64,000 bases of DNA from Paraescarpia echinospica (lineage: Eukaryota > Annelida > Polychaeta > Sabellida > Siboglinidae): positions 66,176,622 to 66,240,621 of the forward strand of contig CM034535.1 of assembly GCA_020002185.1 (NCBI GenBank), written 5' to 3'. The position numbers and the translations under genes are program-made. The notes below the pieces were generated by a model. It was not told the origin of the DNA. It saw nothing but the letters and a program-made list of their open reading frames with translations, and did no database searches. Shown in pieces: positions 22,727-34,207 of the stretch (positions within the stretch are counted from its first letter, which is position 1; each line of letters opens with the position of its first letter).

Positions 22727-23383
22727 TTCTGCTACACCAGCGGTGAGTGTAGCTACACCAGCGGCGAGTGCTTCTAGAAACGCAGTTAGTGTAGTAACAC
22801 CAGCAGTGAATGTAGCTACAACAGCTGTGAGTGTTGCTACACGAGCGGTGAGTGTTTCTACACAAGCAGTGAGTAGGGCTAAACCAGCAGTGAATGTAGC
22901 TACAACAGCTGTGAGTGTTGCTACACGAGCGGTGAGTGTTTCTACACAAGCAGTGAGTAGGGCTAAACCAGCAGTGAATGTGGCTACATCAGTTGTGAGT
23001 GTAGCTACACCAGCGGTGAGTGTTTCTACACAAGAAGTGAGTGTAGCTACACCAGCTGTGAATGTAGCTACATCAGCTGTGAGTGTAGCTACACCAGCGG
23101 TGAGTGTTTCTACACAAGAAGTGAGTGTAGCTACACCAGCTGTGAATGTAGCTACATCAGTTGAGTGTAGCTACACCAGCGGTGAGTGTTTCTACACAAG
23201 AAGTGAGTGTAGCTACACCAGCTGTGAATGTTGCTACATCAGTTGTGAGTGTAGCTACACCAGCGGTGAGTGTTTCTACACAAGAAGTGAGTGTAGCTAC
23301 ATCAGCTGTGAGTGTAGCTACATAAGTTCTGAGTGTAACTACACAAGCAGTGAGTGTAGCTACACAAGCAGTGAGTGACATGT
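22727..23383. repeat. 21-bp minisatellite with 84-bp higher-order unit
   Basis: About 31 copies of a 21-bp unit (consensus GTGAGTGTAGCTACACCAGC plus one base). Four-unit blocks of 84 bp recur, alternating GTAGCTACACC and GTTTCTACACAA subtypes. Because 21 is a multiple of 3, a 218-codon frame of S-V-A-T-P-A-V repeats runs through it. A 2-base loss at about 23163 shifts the second part to a Cys/Tyr-rich frame. It lies ~300 bp below the last assigned exon of the host gene. Confidence 0.95.
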
Positions 23384-23679
23384 GCATTAAGGGTCGGTAC
23401 AGCATTATTAAACAACTGCAGTATTATATTCTACACCAGATTCCCCGCGCGCAGAATTTACTGTCGATTTCCCAAGAATCAATGACCTGCCGAAAGGGTT
23501 GGCTCTTGCGCGTATACCTCCACTGTGACGGCACATCTAGGCATATCGTAAAACGCGCCAAAAATATGCATCAATTCAAGCAATAGGGTGTTTTCCCCTG
23601 TAATGTGAACAATTTGCGTTTGTGTTTTTGTTGTTTAAATTGTCAAATATTTGTATGCTCACAGTTTAAAGTAACTCAC

Positions 23680-23854
23680 CTGCACAACAATCACACGCAG
23701 CAGTCAGAGTAGATGGCTTGTCGTTGAGTTTGTAGACATAAACACCTTTCCGACTATTACCAGAGATATTCGTCAATAGGGTAAGCGAGGCGACTTTATT
23801 CGTGAGAGAATGCGGAAACATTGTCCATGTTTGATTTCCAAAATCCATGCCAGC
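23680..23854 (-). CDS. Host gene exon 5: post-NIDO segment
   Basis: A 175-base exon has an acceptor AACACTTCAG and donor GCAG|GTGAGT, both strong. It reads AGMDFGNQTWTMFPHSLT, then LTLLTNISGNSRKGVYVYKL, ending A-C-D-C-C-A-G in phase 1. In NIDO-containing extracellular proteins the domain is followed by G-x-N-x-G-D/N ... P-x-S-x-T ... L-x-x-x-S-N ... G-x-W/Y; this exon fits that layout. It joins in phase 0 to exon 4. It predicts secreted or cell-surface sequence. No next exon was identified; the 12.4-kb transposon lies further downstream. Confidence 0.6.
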
Positions 23855-23962
23855 CTGAAGTGTTACAACAAGGTTAATCATGTATGTGTGTATACATGTG
23901 CGTATGTGTGTATGTATGTTGTTGCGCCTCTGCTTTCTTAGCTATTTTTTCGGCATTCAGAT

Positions 23963-24295
23963 GTGGAGGTGCAACGCCGAATACAAGCAGGAGCGATAGC
24001 TTGGAGAAAGGTAGAGGGAGTCGTGATGGACAGAAAAATCTCACAAAAGGCTGAAAGGGTAAGTCCTAAAAAAGTGTGTTACACCGGCATGCCTATATGG
24101 TCCGGAGACAGTGGCGCTGTCAGAACAACAGCAACAGAAGCTGCAAGTTTGTGAGAACAAATGGGTTAGAAGAATAACAAGAACAAAGAGGGTAGACAGA
24201 AAAAGGACGAATGATCTGAGAAGAGGTTGAAATGCAATGCAGTGTAACAGGAAAATTATTGAGAAGCCGGATGATTTGGGCAGGCCACTTGGAAA

Positions 24296-24296
<1 letters not shown>
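23963..24296 (+). mobile_element. LINE ORF2 C-terminal fragment
   Basis: The frame EVQRRIQAGAIAWRKVEGVV continues [11 protein letters not shown]. After frame changes it reads CVTPAYLYGLE-like sequence and then the [11 protein letters not shown] end. This is the thumb/C-terminal part of a LINE polymerase (R-I-x-A-G ... A-W-R-K-V-x-G-V; W-A-G-H). At least two frameshifts are present. It runs into a microsatellite. Confidence 0.7.
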
Positions 24297-24346
<50 letters not shown>

Positions 24347-24363
24347 TACATACATATATATAT

Positions 24364-24400
<37 letters not shown>

Positions 24401-24402
24401 GT
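24297..24402. repeat. (TA)n/(GTATA)n microsatellite
   Basis: An uninterrupted TA-rich run with interspersed TATG/TACA steps directly follows the LINE fragment. Confidence 0.95.
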
Positions 24403-24738
24403 ATGTATATGGGCCATGTATGGACAATTATTTTTTTATTTCAAATATGCTAACATTTCAGTTACACAGTACAGCAACCATATTATAAAAATGCCAAAAA
24501 CAACAAATCTGCAATTAGAAATGTTTATCTGCATCCCTGATAATGGTAAAGAAAAATAACGTTGGTAACGTCAATAACCTTAATCCATATATTAATAATT
24601 AAATTTTAATACATTTGTTATTATAATATTTTAAATTGGTTGCCATAAATTGATTGCCATAAGGATAAAGTTAGTTTATTCCATGTGCATAATATCTTTC
24701 TTCTTCTTCTTGGCTGTATAGACACAGACATACATATA

Positions 24739-25456
24739 AGCAAAAATGGATAAGCAAGCGAAAAATGAACCACTCGGGACATGTCCAAAAACACCCAATT
24801 CAGCGATCGCTAGCAAAATTACGGTTCACCCGATCCCAAAAATCTTGGTACCGTTTGAAAGATTACCTTTTCATCTACGTAGTAAATAGTACGGTTGATC
24901 ATGTTAAAGTATATGGTTGTTTTCATCCGCTTGAACTCGGCGAACGATGTTAGCGTCGGGTATTCTTCGCTGTCTGTCGGTAAAACTGTACATTTCCTGT
25001 CAATCACTGCTGCGTTACTATGGCATCGTACATGGCCGATCTGAGCAGTTGATGTTTACATGTTAAGCTCCACATATTTTTTGCATATAAAAAAAAGATT
25101 TTTCACCGAATGTTGCATTACATTAGCGATCGCCGGACGCTGACATATAGTTTTTGTACTTGTGTTTATGTCGTCTGCAAAGTGGGTGGAGTCTAAATAG
25201 CATGAAAACAATAACTTGTACGCATGCCTGAAATGCAAATTAGAATTTGCGCTCCTATCGGTAGATGGGCGAACTTTGTCCACGAAACAAGTTGGTTCGC
25301 TGGTGTGTAAAAGACCGCAAACAACATGATTGCAGTTATGCGTCAAGGTTCTTGTAGGAATTATTATCGGCAAACCACGTGAGTTTGCTAGCGACCGCTG
25401 AATTTAGTGATTTTGTCCCGAGTTGTTAATTTTTTGCTCGCTTATCTATTTTTTAT
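24739..25456. mobile_element. Long-TIR DNA element, copy A (~718 bp)
   Basis: The left end AGCAAAAATGGATAAGCAAG and the inverted right end AAAAAATAGATAAGCGAGC continue in register through GAACCACTCGGGACA and AACAACTCGGGACA. TA dinucleotides flank both ends. It is the same family as 37619-39170 and 29405-29835; all share ATTACGGTTC, GATCCCAAAAATCTT and GTTTGAAAG motifs. It has no coding frame of note. The TA target suggests a Tc1/mariner-like mobiliser, but this is inference. Confidence 0.65.
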
Positions 25457-25639
25457 ATAAGGCATACGTATGTATACAAATCAGCAAATAATAAATAAAT
25501 AAATCATGATTTTTCCACATGGGGTCGGCGACACCTATTAAGACAAAATGGTGTTCTCATGGGAGCCACCCCATTTACATTACATTAATAATTACGTAGG
25601 TCTTCTTAACAACAATAATGTCTATCTCACGTTTGTGAA

Positions 25640-25735
25640 TGTGTACATGTGAATGTGTACATGTGCGTGTGCGCCGTGTGCGCCGTGGGTGCGTGTGTGT
25701 TTTGTGTGTGTTTGTATTGTTTGTACATGTGTATA
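25640..25735. repeat. (GT)n-rich low-complexity tract
   Basis: A run of TGTGAATGTGTACATG-type and TGTGCGCCG units with GTGT steps. Simple repeat, not coding. Confidence 0.8.
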
Positions 25736-25979
25736 TAGACTTGCTACTTTTTTACTACATTGTAATGGTATGTGCATCTGCATCAGATCATGATTATTTA
25801 TTTTGCTGGCATGCATATGAATTGATCATCATATTTTTTAAGAAATATTTTTTTAGAATGTGAAACCTCTAAACTATGGGTGTATAGTTTTTCTTTGATT
25901 AAATTGGGAGTGTTCTATTTTAGACATTTCACTGCAAACTCGTGTTTAGTTCTAAAGGTACCTGGTATGTATATTTCTT

Positions 25980-28310
25980 ATATTTCTAGTATTATAATAG
26001 TTGTGTTAATATTTGAAACAATGGGCCAGTTTAGTAAATAAACCAGTAGATTGTTGTGAATATATCAGTATCTAAAATAAAGTTGTAATTATAATAACTT
26101 TAATATTTCTTCTACCTTTAATAGATTAAGTTTTTAAAAATGGTTCAGTATGTGCATTATATATGCTTAGTGGGTTATTATCGCTTAGTTTTTTCTGAAT
26201 TTTCTTGATCCCATGTCCCTGTTATCCCATGCCAAAATACAATAAGTAATGTGTAATAAGAGTATTGAGTTATACAACAAAACATTTATTTGTAAGGATA
26301 GTACGTGTTTTAATGTATTTAATACGCCAATTACTTTGGAACGTTTATTTAATACTTTTTCAATATGCTTTAAGTACTGTATTTTGATTTAGTTTAAGTT
26401 AGCGATAATTTATTAATATTTATCCATTCATTAACTTTAGACAGTTCTTCATTAATTAAGGACTGCATGTTTTTATTGTGCACATTATCACTAAAAGATT
26501 TTACACAGAACGAAATTATACAGGTAACTAGCTTGTAAATGAAAACTCGTTTATGTATATAAAAACAGTAGGGATCCAAGATTATTCAACCTTGAGGAAC
26601 GTCAATTGTTACGTGTAGAATGTCTGACTTTATTTAATATATTTCAACGTACTGCACTGCTTTTTAATTTGTAAACAACTTGTAAATAGTTACAGAGGCC
26701 AAGTAGTATTTTAATGTATTTAATAGAATGTTTTGATCAATGGTATCAAATGCTTTTGACAGGTCTAGCAATATACTAATAGTAATAGGTGCATCATTAT
26801 TAGCTATTCGAGTTACAATTCTGTCAATTAGCTTAAGACCAGCATATCCAATAGAATGTTTAGGTCTAAAACCATACTGACTATCAACAAGACGTTTTGA
26901 GTCATTGAGATATGGAGATAATTGAATAAAAATGATCTTCTCAATTACTTTTAATATAGTACGAACAAGATAAATGGTATTGTAATTTTCAAATGATTAT
27001 GTGTCACTTTTTTTAATATTGGAATTCCAGTATTTAGCATATTATTTAATCACGTTAATGATTTATTAATTTATTAACTGGTTCAATTTTTTTTATAATT
27101 TTGATTATATACCATCAACCCCACAGCTGTTGTTGTGGGAACATTATTAATTATTTATAGTTTCTTCATCAACAGTTTCAAATGTAAAAACAGAGTTTAC
27201 ATGATTATTTAGAAAAATAACTATAATTAATGACATCTGTATATTTAATATTATTTGCAATAGAAAATATTGATTACATTTATTTTCAATATAATATATA
27301 TGTTATCTGTTAGCTTTACTTCATTTTCTTTAAAGAATAGTGGTAACGTTTGTTTTGTCTGATTGTTATAGAAATTCATTAATTGTTTTCCAAGTACATG
27401 ACATCATTTTTGAAACAATAAAATATTTGTTCAAAATATATTCTTAACGTTGCACAAGTAATTTTGTTTAATATCATGTGTTTTGAGGTTAATGTTAATA
27501 GTTGCAATGTTAGGCGAATTTTGATTTGGTAATATTAATTTGTTATACAGTTTATCTCATACCGAATTGATTATAGGAAGCCTTGAATACTGCATGTTAA
27601 ATGTTATATTTGTATTTATTAAATTTAACTGATTTAGTTGGCATACGCTTATTTGTTGCTCATAACATTTCTTGGTGTGTTATCTCGTAATTACTAGTTG
27701 TATTTGGACATAGGTATTTATTAAATTTTGTATAAGTTGCATTTGAATTGATTTAATGTTTAACCTTATTCATAACGTCTTCAGTTGATGTATTAATTTT
27801 AACATAATTTGGAGAAGGTTCTCTCTTGAATTGTCAATAATCATGAAGTACAGGTGTTGATCAGAACACCGTTTAGTTAGAATACCTGCCATACTTTAGA
27901 AATGTATTTAATTTACATAAACAATTTGCAATAAAAGTGCCATTTTTACTGAATCTGGTTGGAGAGTAATTTGAGAGTAAAGGCTGTGTGATGTTAAGGT
28001 ATCAAAACAGTTGCTATGCGTGTAATTTTCATTTAATTTGAACAAGTTTATGTTAAAATCCCCGGCAAGAATGTAATTAGTTGTACAACTGTTTTACAAC
28101 GCTGATATAGTCGAAGAAAATTCGTTTTTAAAAGCATTTTTGACTGTATATGTTTCCGACGGTTACATTCTTAGATAGGCTACCGCCATTTATTTGGACT
28201 ATCAATCCTTCCCAATGTTCATGCATGTTAAAGATTCGGCGAAATTAACCTTTATAATTCCAGTCTGAATGAAATATAACTAAAACATAGTGTCCTGATA
28301 TTCAACTAAT
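25980..28310 (-). mobile_element. Degenerate LINE, related to the 55.7-60.9 kb element
   Basis: Reading the minus strand from 28310 down gives, with many stops, the same order of motifs as the plus-strand LINE at 57.4-60.5 kb: MHEHWEGLIVQINGGSLSK, then ILAGDFNINLFKLNENYTHS (endonuclease), then P-I-F-K-K-S-D, VIEKIIFIQLSPYLNDSK, QYGFRPKHS, SILLDLSKAFDTID (palm A), VPQG, and LINEELSKVNEWININKLSL. The 3' portion continues toward 25980 (LLYNSILLLHITYCIL-like). It is an old, dead copy in the opposite orientation. Confidence 0.75.
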
Positions 28311-28524
28311 TTTTAACCCTCTCCGTCACCCTTTTCAAGGCCCCTTTTTGGTCGCGCTTTCCTGTACATTTTCTGCATAGTTTGTTCCAACACCTAGAGG
28401 TCGTTGTGAGGTCACCACAGGTAGCTCCGCTGGTGTAGCATGGCGCGCATCTATGCGGGTTGGTGTTTCAGGCCGCATGCAATCACAAAACGTTTTATAT
28501 CAACCGAAAGATAATAATCTTACC

Positions 28525-28870
28525 AACAAATGTGTCGCTGGATGCACACAGGAATTTGGTTTACGTTTTGAGTTATTTCCGGTTGAACATTGCGAATGCT
28601 CAAACTTGCAATGGAATTTAATATTTTATCTCAATAAATATAATAATCGCATCTACAAGTTTGTAGCTGGATGTACCCAGGATTTGTTTTTAGTTTTTGA
28701 GTTACTGCCGTTTGAACATCGCGAATGCTTAATCTTGCAATGTATACGTGTCGGCGGCTATAATGCATGGTTGAGTATTCGCGATGTTCAAACGGCAATA
28801 ACTCAATAGGTAAACACAATTCCAGTGTACATCCAGCGGCAGACTTGTAGATAAGAATGTTATATTTATG
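28525..28870. repeat. Three ~110-140 bp repeats, two direct and one inverted
   Basis: Copies begin at about 28525 (plus), 28665 (plus) and 28870 (minus). Shared blocks: GCTGGATG(C/T)ACNCAGGA, TTTGAGTTA(T/C)T(T/G)CCG, TTGAACAT(C/T)GCGAATGCT and CTTGCAATG. Copies 2 and 3 face each other and can form a hairpin with GCCGTTTGAACATCGCGAAT as a perfect stem. No gene is supported. Confidence 0.8.
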
Positions 28871-29224
28871 GTAATATAAAACATATTAAATTCCGCGATT
28901 GCAAATTCATGTAAAGTCTTAAACAACAGGCCGTTCCGCCGCGCTAAAGGGTATGACGCGCTCAGCGGTTCTGGCTGTGGTGACGTCAGCAACATCTGAC
29001 GGGCTGTGACACGCAAATGACCACGTTTGAGCGTGCTTAGTGGCATGAGTTCGCAATGAACCGGCTTCTTATTTGGCACATTACTTAGATTATGTATACG
29101 AAGTTTCAAAGACGTTTAACATTTATTTAATTTCACTTATTCTTTAAGAACAACAACACATAGAGTTGTTATTTCTGTGTCAAATGTAGATTTTTCGGGG
29201 TAACGATTTCAAATATTTTACGTT

Positions 29225-29340
29225 TGACCTACGTGTCGTAGAGCGGTCAGCTTGGAGCATTTGTCATTGTGTGGGATACCTAAAAGAACATAGACAGCAA
29301 CATAGGCGATCGAGTTGCGATCCCAAATACAGCATTTTTT
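29225..29340 (+). repeat. Possible tRNA-derived SINE fragment
   Basis: GTAGAGCGGTCAGCTTGGAG resembles an A-box and GATCGAGTTGCGATCCC a disrupted B-box about 80 bp downstream. A 45-bp part (TACCTAAAAGAACATA and AACAGCAAC core) recurs at about 29832-29875, on the other side of element copy C. Weak evidence. Confidence 0.3.
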
Positions 29341-29404
29341 TTATCTTCACTGACATTAGCATATCGCCATTATACATAATTATTACCAAAATTATATATA
29401 AAAA

Positions 29405-29835
29405 TATATAAAATTAACAACTCAGAACACGTCCCAAAAACACTTGTTTGAACGACTGCTAGTACCATTACGGTTTGTCGGATCCCAAAAATCTTTATAT
29501 AGTTTGAAAGCTTACGCTTTCTGCTATTCAAACATATAAATGGTTTCTTGATCATCATTCCTTAAATAAAACTATAAACGGACCTACAAGCGTGCCGTTT
29601 CCGGTGTCTTAGACACTGCGAACGATGTTGGTTTGTTGACACACTTCGCTAATCTACCGATTGAGGCACCGCTGTCTGATGTCATGGTATAAACTCCACC
29701 CCACTTTTAAACGGCCGCTAAAATTACATAATCGAAGTAGGCGTGGAGCTTATAACATGAAATCAAGAAATGTAAAGTGCGCATGTCTGAACCAAAGCAA
29801 ATGAGGAAAACAGCTCACCAGTACCCAGTGTGCTG
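29405..29835. mobile_element. Long-TIR DNA element, copy C (partial)
   Basis: From AACAACTCAGAACACGTCCC onward this parallels copy B at 37650-37978 base by base (GAAAGCTTACG, TTTCTGCTATTCAAA, TATAAACGGAC, CACCGCT, CATGGTATAAACTCCACC). It then continues directly into GCTTATAACATGAAATCAAG, which in copy B lies ~850 bp further on. The extreme left end is eroded and no right TIR is present. Confidence 0.7.
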
Positions 29836-30009
29836 TCACTGTGTGAGATACCTAAAAGAACATAAACAGCAACGGAGGGGGAAGGATGTTCGCCGCCGTA
29901 TGAAACAAAACTGCAAAGTGGATTGTGTTTCGATGAATGTCGGAGAAAGTCAAAATAAACATATTTTAAACAACTAACCCTAAATCGTGCTCTTTTACAA
30001 CAATGTTAA

Positions 30010-30625
30010 GGCTATATGTGACGTATTCTTGAGATATATACAGACATTGGTATTGACGTGTGTAACATCATGTATAATGGGGGACACTACTCTACATCAC
30101 GTAGTTCTTACAATATGGAGACATTGGTTTTTACACGTCCGCCATCTTTATTTTAAATGGCTGACAAGGTCAAAAGTAACATATATGAAATCATTACCCC
30201 GAAAAACCTATATTTTAACACCAACATATATGTGTTGTAGACTTAAGATATGGCAAAGGATTGGTTTTGACGGTCGACATTTTTAAAATGGCAGCTACGA
30301 ATATCGACGAAGGTCAAATGCAAAACGTTTAATAAGATCAAAATAGCTGTCCATATACCTATATTTTGATACCAACATTACGTATCTGGGTGACGTAGTT
30401 AATAAGATAGAGGGACATTAGTTTTGATGGCCGCCATCTTTAAAAAATAGCATATGCGTATGTAGGACTAGGTCAATAATGAGCTATTTGAAAGTTAACA
30501 CAGAAAACCTATATTCTGAGTCCTTGTTTACTGCTCTATGTGACGCAGTTCTTGAGATAGGGGGAACATTTTGCGGCCATTTTAAAATGGCCGCCACGGG
30601 CTTTCAGGGCAAATTCAGAGATGCC
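30010..30625 (+). repeat. Degenerate ~150-bp tandem repeat, 4-5 units
   Basis: The block GTGACGTAGTTNTTNAGATA, then GACATTNGTTTTGA, GCCGCCATCTTTAAAATGG and GGTCAA recurs at about 30014, 30095, 30230, 30388 and 30539, with a roughly constant spacing of 135-156 bp for the later units. Each unit also contains AAAACCTATATTNTGA. It is non-coding and of unknown origin. Confidence 0.7.
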
Positions 30626-31309
30626 CCGGGTATAATTATGTTTGTATTTGTGAGTTCTACCTATGTGCCAAGTTTCGTTCTTTGTCAAAAAGTTTATGAT
30701 TTTTCAGTTATATGCTGGACTACATAATTATTCTTCTGACAGAGTTACGACACACTCAAAATGTTAGAAAGTGCAGTTGTTTCCAATTTGCTATACAAAT
30801 CTCTTCAATACATCCTGTTTTTCACTGTACAAAAGCAGCCATGTACTGGGAAACTGAAATAATACCACATTTGGGGAATCCATTGCTTCAGGTAAACAAA
30901 TCGTAACATTAAAACTCAAAAATAATTACTAAACATATAATTAATTACTAAGGTTGTCGTCTCTACAAAATGGTATAAGCTATTATTACAAGTTATATAA
31001 ACATATTATATCAAGCACGTTGTAAAAGTTTTAAAGGTGTATTTTAATAATAAGTAATATACTTAATGTTAGTTGGTAATAGGTGGTGTGTTTTTTCCAG
31101 TTAACAATACAGAAAGGTTAGCATCAAAAGCACCCCAACTTCGCAAAAAAACAATAATAGCAATATTAAGCTGCCTAACGATAGTGCTCTAGTCAAAATA
31201 AATCAATTAAATAGTTATTAATCCATAATATCAAGCTATAACGTTATTTGCTGTGTATTTTTGGCAAAACATTCATAGTGTGCAGTGCGTGTTATGTTAA
31301 ATATAGGCT

Positions 31310-31333
31310 GTATATATATATATATATATATGC

Positions 31334-31366
<33 letters not shown>
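31310..31366. repeat. (TA)n microsatellite
   Basis: TATATA runs with single TGCA/ACAT interruptions. Confidence 0.95.
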
Positions 31367-31553
31367 ACATAAAATGAATTGCTCTTAAAATAGTTAGCGA
31401 TTTAATAAAACATAGATAATCAGCCCTTATTCATGTTGCACTGAATTTCACCTATTTTGTTTAACAGCCGTTTAATCGAATCACGTTATTCTGGCCAGAA
31501 GTGCTGATTACTCGGTATTTCAGAGTGCCATTGGAGCGGATATAACAACTTAC

Positions 31554-31655
31554 CATAGCGTAGCGGCTCCGACAGTTGGACCAACTTAATGAATATCTGT
31601 ACAAAACGAACGTCTCCTTAAAATCAGTCGTCAGGCAAACACCAAAGGCGTTATA
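31554..31655 (-). CDS. Host gene exon 4: NIDO domain C-terminal part
   Basis: A 102-base exon has a strong acceptor (TTTCTTTCTGCAG) and donor (ATG|GTAAGT). It encodes YNAFGVCLTTDFKETFVLYR, then YSLSWSNCRSRYAM, starting and ending in phase 0. In NIDO domains the strand N-T-F-Q-x-x-L-x-T-D/N-G-x-x-S/T-F-x-x-F-x-Y follows the T-W-x-x-V strand, which is at the end of exon 3; here N-A-F-G-V-C-L-T-T-D-F-K-E-T-F-V-L-Y-R-Y fits. The S-W-S-N-C-R-S continuation resembles the W-x-x-x segment that leads into the A-G-F motif of exon 5. Confidence 0.65.
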
Positions 31656-32939
31656 CTGCAGAAAGAAAATGACATTCTTCAAATAATATTCATTACGATA
31701 AACAATTTATTTGAAAAATATCAGACAGTAAGTTAAGTGTGTGGTATAGGCAGTAGTAATAGTAGTATCGTGCAATGGTTCATGTGGTGATAAATTAACT
31801 ATTAATTATACATTATGGTACGATTCATTCGGAGAACATGTTTTACATTCTAGCAGTGAATTACTCATTATTGGATCAATCCGGTTCGTTACAGGGAATT
31901 GATTGCACCTCCACTTTAAGACGTGCTCCTACTCCAAACTGTTCCAATGTCTCTCCTTCAATATTCACAACCGGTGCTGGCTCCGTATACATTGCATCCA
32001 TCATTCTAACGTATAACCTTCATTCTTCTAATATCTCTTCTCATTATATATAATTTCAAATACCTTTTCTGGGTCCACAAAATTCTGTTTGTATCTCTCC
32101 GGGTGTAATTCACACATTAAACAACCTTGCCAAACATTTAATGCACACTAGTCTGTCAATTTCATTATTCCTGCTCAATTGTTCTTTCTTCTATCGACTT
32201 TGCATGGGATTTCCTTATGTTCAGCCACACCATCTGATCCAACAAAGCCTTCCTTAAATGCTGTTAACTCGTTTTCCACGCCCTTCATTTCTTCTTTAAG
32301 TAGTCTGTATGAACCTCTTCTTTAGCAGAAGACTTTAAATTTGTATATGTTTTATCCCATTACCTCTCCTTCACATTTCTACCACCTGATCATCAGTCTT
32401 TGCTTCCTCCATCCATTGCCCCTTCGTATCCACATGTCAAAAAACAAGGGTCTCTGTTGACTCGGTATATTTGTTGCGTTGTTCATTTTGTAGATCTGAG
32501 TATGATAATGTGGGTGAGAAAAACGAGTGCTCCATAGCGTTCTGCAGAATATAATAAAACTGCAACAACTGCTTTAACAGCCTGTTGTCCCTATTTATAG
32601 TATCAAATTTGTAAATTCGAATTTTCTTGTGATCACAACTACACAGTTCAACTTACTTTGAACAACTTGGCTAACTTGAACTGAATTGCGTGATTTCAGT
32701 TTTTCCTCAGATCCAGCAGATGTCGTAGCGAGCAGGCTATCCCCTATGTAGCTGGGTTAACGCTATCCCTCTCATCTTGGGTGCTTGTCGGTATGGTTCT
32801 CTGTATACAGATTGCCTCTTTACCAGGGTATTCAATCGCACTGTTGCTCTCTATGTGTAGCGTCATCCCAGTCAATAACATAGTTGTTTCTGTCGGCATA
32901 ATAGTTTGCAGATCCATTTTTGTTCTCTAGTAGTGATGG

Positions 32940-33845
32940 TGTCAAACGCTTGCTTGCGTTCTTCGAATGGTGTACCTTCTCCCTGTTTCACCAATGTATG
33001 TGTTGTAACAGATCGTACTTGGGATTTGATTCACACAGACTCTCTTCAAACTGTCTTCCATTTCGTCCTTTTTATGTACTAATAGTTTTCTTAAATTTAT
33101 ATATAGCCTGACAGCTGACGCGATGTCATGATGTTTTAATATGCGCTGTGCCGGTTCTAGCACTCATTTTACATATGGAATAGTAACTATGTCTTTGTAT
33201 GTGTATGTGTTCTTGTCCTTTGTTTCCTTTGCCTTTCACTTCTCAGTGTTGTTGTTGGTGTAGTTGTTTAACGCTTCATATAGCCCAGGCAATTCCAACC
33301 CATAATGTATTTGATTCTTGGTGATGTTTCTACATATGTTTCCTTCATTTCTTGAGAATAATCATCTAATAGGAACACATCATCATGTTCAATCATGACA
33401 GATATCAGTTCATTTTCTAAGTATTTAGCGCTCTTTGAGTGGCGTGTTGTCTTGCCTATACTATCCCCTAGGTCTTCTATTGGTATTGATACATTATACT
33501 TTTAATATTGACCGTGTATAGACCATGCTTGATCTGAGAGGTTTGCCTGGATTATGGATTTGTGTGGTACATTATACGCTTGGTACATTCTCAGCTGTAG
33601 GGTATAGGTACTTGTACTGTTTTTCTGTGACCTTGTAGTCAACTTTCAGTTTCTTTAGGATGGATACTAACTTTCTCTTGTGTCTAGGTATAGAATTTGT
33701 CTTCACATTCTCATGTCTTGTCGTCTATTACCATGGTCATGACGTTCCGCTCACATTCATCTGTGTCCATTACTACTGTAACTTCCGCATATATGTTGGC
33801 AGAATAATAACTGTAACTTCCGCATATATGTTGGCAGAATAATAA
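32940..33845 (-). mobile_element. Penelope-like element, RT and GIY-YIG remnants
   Basis: On the minus strand from 33845 down, in shifting frames: RHKRKLVSILKKLKVDYKV, then QYKYLYPTAENVPS (the reverse-transcriptase N-terminal region of Penelope-like elements), then IGKTTRHSKSA and MIEHDDVFLLDDYS-type sequence. The final open part 33163-32942 reads KKDEMEDSLKRVCV and then NTYIGETGRRY, the GIY-YIG nuclease core of Penelope-like elements. Many stops; dead copy. It lies inside the intron between host exons 3 and 4, on the same strand as the gene. Confidence 0.75.
33776..33845. repeat. 35-bp tandem duplication
   Basis: CTGTAACTTCCGCATATATG plus 15 bases is repeated twice without change, at the junction of the Penelope-like remnant and the LINE tail that starts at 33846. 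Confidence 0.95.
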
Positions 33846-34207
33846 GTGTTTAAAATATTGAATGGTTATAAAAATATTGATAGAAATATTTTTTTGTCAG
33901 TTAAGAAAGATAGAAGGACTAGAGGACATGAAGTTGCATTAGCAAAGGAGCAGAGTAGATTATATATAAGAAAGTTTTCATTTTCACAAAGGACTTTAAA
34001 TGAATGGAACATATTATCTGCTGATTGTGTGGGTGCTAGTAGCGTGAATATGTGTAAAAATAAAATCGACACATACCTCAGACGGGCGGGATACACATAG
34101 ATAAAAGGGTCGGACTCTCGATAAGCCAAAGGGCTTCCTTGTCCACCTGCCACCTAGAGTTAATTCTCTGGGTGGCAATCTTGTTAAATCTTGTTAAATA
34201 TTGTTAA
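33846..34207 (+). mobile_element. CR1-like LINE 3' end
   Basis: An open frame (33846-34100) reads DRNIFLSVKKDRRTRGHEVA, then LYIRKFSFSQRTLNEWNILS, ADCVGASSVNMCKNKIDTYL and a TAG. This is the conserved C-terminus of CR1-like ORF2. It is followed by ~100 bp of 3' UTR and an AATCTTGTTA-type terminal repeat ending near 34207. It is 5'-truncated, as usual for LINE copies, with the last 84 codons intact. Confidence 0.8.

Noticed and set aside
22722..23378. 218-codon open frame of S-V-A-T-P-A-V repeats as a gene
   Set aside because: It is a 21-bp minisatellite; the frame is open only because the unit is a multiple of three, and a 2-base loss changes the reading half way.
24041..24427. 128-codon minus-strand frame
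   Set aside because: It is made of a TA microsatellite plus the antisense of a LINE fragment.
28312..28340. TTAACCCTCTCCGTCACCC as another piggyBac-like end
   Set aside because: No subterminal repeats, transposase start or matching right end; a TTAA-CCCT match alone is too short.
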